6,815 bases of DNA from an uncultured Oscillospiraceae bacterium (GTDB taxonomy: Bacteria > Bacillota > Clostridia > Oscillospirales > Oscillospiraceae). The notes beneath the pieces are model-generated. The model was given only the letters and a program-made list of their open reading frames with translations. It did not search any database and was not told the origin of the DNA. The stretch lies in assembly GCA_934565425.1 (NCBI GenBank), contig CAKTHW010000080.1:1-6815 (forward strand), given 5' to 3'. A program made the translations under genes and the position numbers. Below are positions 4,397-6,815 of this stretch, one piece after another. The first letter of the stretch is position 1, and every line of letters begins with the position of its first letter.

Positions 4397-6014
4397 ATGA
4401 AGGAAAAATTCTTCGACTGGGTCATTCGCCTGCGCGTCCCCATCATGATCCTCTTTTTGGTGGCTGCGGTAGCCGGCGCCATCGCCCAGCAGGATGTGTC
4501 GGTCAACTACGATATGAACGACTATCTCCCCGCCGATTCCCCGTCCACCGTGGCGCTGGATAAGATGAACGACACCTTCGACGGCGCCATCCCCAACGCC
4601 CGCGTGGCCATCAAGGACGTGACCTACGCCCAGGCTCTGGACTACAAGGCCAAGCTGGAAGCCATCGACGGAGTGGAGTCGGTGACCTGGCTGGACGACC
4701 AGAACGCACTGGACCTGCCGCTGGAACTGCTGGACGAGGACACGGTGACACCTTATTATAAGGACAACATCGCCCTGTACACGGTGACCATCGGGGAAGA
4801 GGACATCAACTCCGCCGTCCCCGCCATCCGTAAGCTCATCGGTGACGACAACGCCATGACCGGCTCCGCGGTCAGCACGGCTGTCGCCACCAGCAGCACG
4901 GTCAGTGAGATTCAGAAGATCGCTGTCGTGGCCGTCCTCATCGTCCTGGTGGTGCTCACCCTGGTGACCACCTCTTGGCTGGAGCCGCTGATGGTCCTGC
5001 TGGGCATCGGCGTGGCGGTGATGATCAACTCCGGCACCAACCTCATCTTCGGGAGATCTCCTTCGTCACCAACGCCGCCGGCAACATCCTACAGCTGGCC
5101 GTGTCCCTGGACTACTCGGTCTTCCTCATCCACCGGTTCAGCGAGTGCCGGAAGGAGAACCCCGACCCCAAGGCGGCCATGAAGGAGGCGCTGTGCAAAT
5201 CCACGTCCTCCATCCTGTCCAGCGGTCTGACCACTGTCATCGGCTTCATCGCCCTCCTCTTCATGCGCTTCGGTATCGGCTCCGACCTGGGCAGAGCGCT
5301 GGCCAAGGGCGTGGGCATCAGCCTGCTGACCGTGTTCCTGTTCATGCCCGGCGTCATTTTGATCTGCTTCCGGCTCATGGATAAGCTGTCCCACCGGAGC
5401 TTCCTGCCCTCCTTCTATCCCTTCGGCAAAGGGGTGGCCAAGGTCACCGTTACTACGGGGACGACTACTACCTGGCTGGGCAAGGCGTCAGCACCTACGA
5501 CCTGATGGACACGATCACGGAGGACATGGTCAAGGTGAACCTCATCGCCATCGGCGCGGTCTTCCTGATGCTGCTGCTGACCATGAAACAGCTGAAGACC
5601 CCGCTGGTGTTGGTGCTCACCATCGAAACGGCCATCTGGATCAACCTGACCATCCCGTACCTCCAGCACAAGCCCTTGTTCTACATCGCCTACCTCATCA
5701 TCAGCTCCATCCAGCTGGGCGCCACCGTGGACTACGCCATCCTGTTCTCCGACCGCTACCGGGAGTGCCCGGACACCATGGAGCCAAAGGAGCGCATCGC
5801 CCGCACCATTGCACACACCACTGCCTCCATCCTGACCTCCGCCATCGCCATGATCTCGGTGGGGTTCCTGTTGGGTGTCATCTCCACCCACGGACTGCTC
5901 TCCCAGCTGGGCTACCTGCTGGGGCGGGGCACCATCTGCTCCCTCATCTGCGTCCTCTTCGTCCTGCCCGGTCTGCTCTACCTGACGGGGCGGAAGAAGA
6001 AGGTAGCCAAATAA
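4397..6014 (+). pseudogene. MMPL/RND-superfamily exporter, frameshifted and internally deleted
   Basis: Intact relatives are membrane exporters of about 700 residues with two halves, each one transmembrane helix, a large extracytoplasmic loop and five more helices. ATG 4397 has GGAGGG at 4383-4388. Segment 1 (to about 5053) has TM1 at residues 13-31, the first loop (VNYDMNDYLPADSP) and TM2-TM3 from about 175. After TTCGGG the frame is lost: it resumes one base back as EISFVTNAAGNILQLAVSLDYSVFLIHRF (too long to be chance), as if one G of a GGGG run were missing. Segment 2 continues to KGVAKV near 5445, then loses sense. Segment 3, in a third frame from about 5448 (RYYGDDYYLAG), runs through the last five helices to TAA 6012-6014. 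TM7 and most of the second loop, by estimate 150-200 residues, are absent at the second junction. No transposon lies there. Either a decayed gene or a sequencing/assembly fault. Confidence 0.85.
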
Positions 6015-6019
6015 CGAAC

Positions 6020-6050
6020 AACACCCTGGTGGGAGTCCACCAGGGTGTTT
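6020..6050. terminator. Bidirectional intrinsic terminator between exporter and SH3b gene
   Basis: AACACCCTGGTGG (6020-6032) and CCACCAGGGTGTT (6037-6049) form a perfect 13-bp stem with a GAGT loop. T-rich bases follow on the plus strand (through 6050), and TTGTTCG-type sequence follows on the minus strand. It lies 6 nt after the exporter stop and 12 nt after the stop of the convergent surface-protein gene, so it serves both. Confidence 0.85.
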
Positions 6051-6061
6051 CTATGTGGTTC

Positions 6062-6815
6062 TTAGGATTTGGTCAGGTAGCTTGCCATGATGTAATAGTA
6101 CTTGCTGTCCACCTTCACCCGATCCCAGGCTTCGCCGCTGACCGTCTTGCTGCCGCCCTTGACCACGTGGACGGGGGTGCCGGCGAGGAGTTTTGTTTTG
6201 AGGGTCTTGTCGGTGCCCGCGCCGGTGCGGACGTTGACTTTGGCGTGGTTGGTGTAGGTAGAAATGGTCTCCTGCTTGGTCAGGTAGCTGGCCATGACGT
6301 AGTAGTACTTGCTGCCCACCTTGACCCGGTACCAGCTCTTGCCGCTGACCTTCTTGCTCCAGCCCTGGACGATGGCCACGGACGCGCCCTTCTTGAACTG
6401 CCCCTTCTTGGTGTGGCTGGTGCCGGCACCGGTGCGGTAGTTCACGTTGGACTTGACCTGATAGGTCACCAGCACCTCCGGTCTCAGGTAGCTGCCGCTC
6501 ATGTAGTAGTCGCTGCCGCCGATGCGCACCTTGTACCACTTCACCCCGTCCACTGTCTTGTGCCAGCCGTAGTACACCTGCACCGTCTTGTCACCGGACA
6601 GGCTGCCCTTCTTGGTGGCGCTGGTGCCGACACCGGCGCGGTAGTTGACCTGGGAGGTGGTGCGGTAGGTGGCGGTGAGGGTGGTGATCTGGAAGGTCTT
6701 CGACAGCGTGCCGGTGTATTTGCCGGTGCCGGTGACCTTCACCGTGGCGGTGCCCGGCTCGCTGCTGCGGCTGTAGGTGACGGTGTAGTCATCGCCCTGG
6801 GTGAGGGTCTTGGAG
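6062..6815 (-). CDS. Secreted/surface protein with Ig-like and SH3b repeats, C-terminal part
   Basis: The reading frame is open from the right window edge to the TAA at 6064-6062, so this is the last 250 or so residues of a larger protein; the methionine-like GTG at 6742 is internal. The visible N-terminal part (QGDDYTVTYS, then GTATVKVTGTGKYTGTLSKTF) is the end of a bacterial Ig-like repeat common in clostridial surface proteins. Three SH3b repeats of about 67-69 residues follow, each with a VN(Y/V)R(T/A)G.GT signature, a WY(K/R)V-type motif (WDRV in the last) and a YY(M/V).SYL ending. SH3b domains usually bind cell-wall peptide or polysaccharide, so the protein is probably exported and wall-attached, with an enzyme or adhesin domain further upstream, outside the window. 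The signal peptide and catalytic domain cannot be seen. Confidence 0.85.
   Translation of the reverse strand, partial: SKTLTQGDDYTVTYSRSSEPGTATVKVTGTGKYTGTLSKTFQITTLTATYRTTSQVNYRAGVGTSATKKGSLSGDKTVQVYYGWHKTVDGVKWYKVRIGGSDYYMSGSYLRPEVLVTYQVKSNVNYRTGAGTSHTKKGQFKKGASVAIVQGWSKKVSGKSWYRVKVGSKYYYVMASYLTKQETISTYTNHAKVNVRTGAGTDKTLKTKLLAGTPVHVVKGGSKTVSGEAWDRVKVDSKYYYIMASYLTKS
6065..6673 (-). repeat. Three tandem SH3b-coding repeats
   Basis: Repeat units lie at about 6673-6479, 6472-6272 and 6265-6065 (minus strand). The last two are the most alike: KVGSKYYYVMASYLTKQ versus KVDSKYYYIMASYLTKS. They are near-identical also in DNA, for example GGTCAGGTAGCT at 6071 and 6278, a period of 207 bp (69 codons). 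The first repeat has diverged (GGSDYYMSGSYLRPE), suggesting that repeats two and three arose by a more recent duplication or are kept alike by recombination. Confidence 0.8.

Noticed and set aside
5505..6014. A separate small membrane protein starting at ATG 5505
   Set aside because: There is no ribosome-binding site, and the matching exporter sequence begins upstream at 5448 in the same frame, so it is the tail of the broken gene.

Overview
The window most likely comes from the chromosome of a GC-rich, spore-forming member of the Clostridia, probably an Oscillospirales gut lineage of the Flavonifractor/Oscillibacter/Lawsonibacter kind. The grounds are a SCIFF ranthipeptide pair (near-universal in Clostridia), a SpoIIM-type sporulation gene next to a XerD recombinase (an arrangement recalled from Bacillus and Clostridia), GC-rich codon use, and Firmicute-style promoters, strong Shine-Dalgarno sites and intrinsic terminators. 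The genus is inference.

Layout, left to right. (1) 33-1748: a consensus-like promoter drives scfA, a 47-residue six-cysteine ranthipeptide precursor starting at TTG. An intrinsic-terminator-like hairpin follows, then scfB, its radical SAM/SPASM thioether-forming maturase. The hairpin between them probably sets an excess of precursor over enzyme. (2) 1749-2144: 396 bp without a gene, holding the scfB terminator, a 10-bp direct repeat, a strong promoter and a leader with two overlapping hairpins. (3) 2145-3689: spoIIM-like membrane protein (GTG start) and xerD, apparently one operon. (4) 3693-4238, minus strand: a TetR-family regulator, convergent with xerD with only 3 bp between the stop codons. 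A perfect 10-bp hairpin plus T-tract on the plus strand lies inside the tetR coding region and may be where xerD transcripts end. (5) 4239-4396: divergent control region with a TGTCAA-N4-TTGACA palindrome and a promoter for the next gene. (6) 4397-6014: an MMPL/RND-type exporter that looks broken twice, by a one-base frameshift near 5053 and by an out-of-frame internal deletion near 5440-5448 that removes about one transmembrane segment and the second extracytoplasmic loop. (7) 6020-6050: bidirectional terminator. (8) 6062-6815, minus strand: the C-terminal part of a secreted surface protein with the end of an Ig-like repeat and three tandem SH3b repeats, running off the window.

The genes form separate units rather than one pathway: a conserved RiPP locus, a sporulation/chromosome-maintenance operon, a regulator/exporter pair whose exporter has decayed (or is misassembled), and a cell-wall-binding protein. 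I see no CRISPR array, tRNA, rRNA, insertion sequence or clearly new system. The less ordinary signals are the regulatory structures (precursor/maturase attenuator, antisense terminator inside tetR, overlapping leader hairpins) and the doubly damaged exporter.
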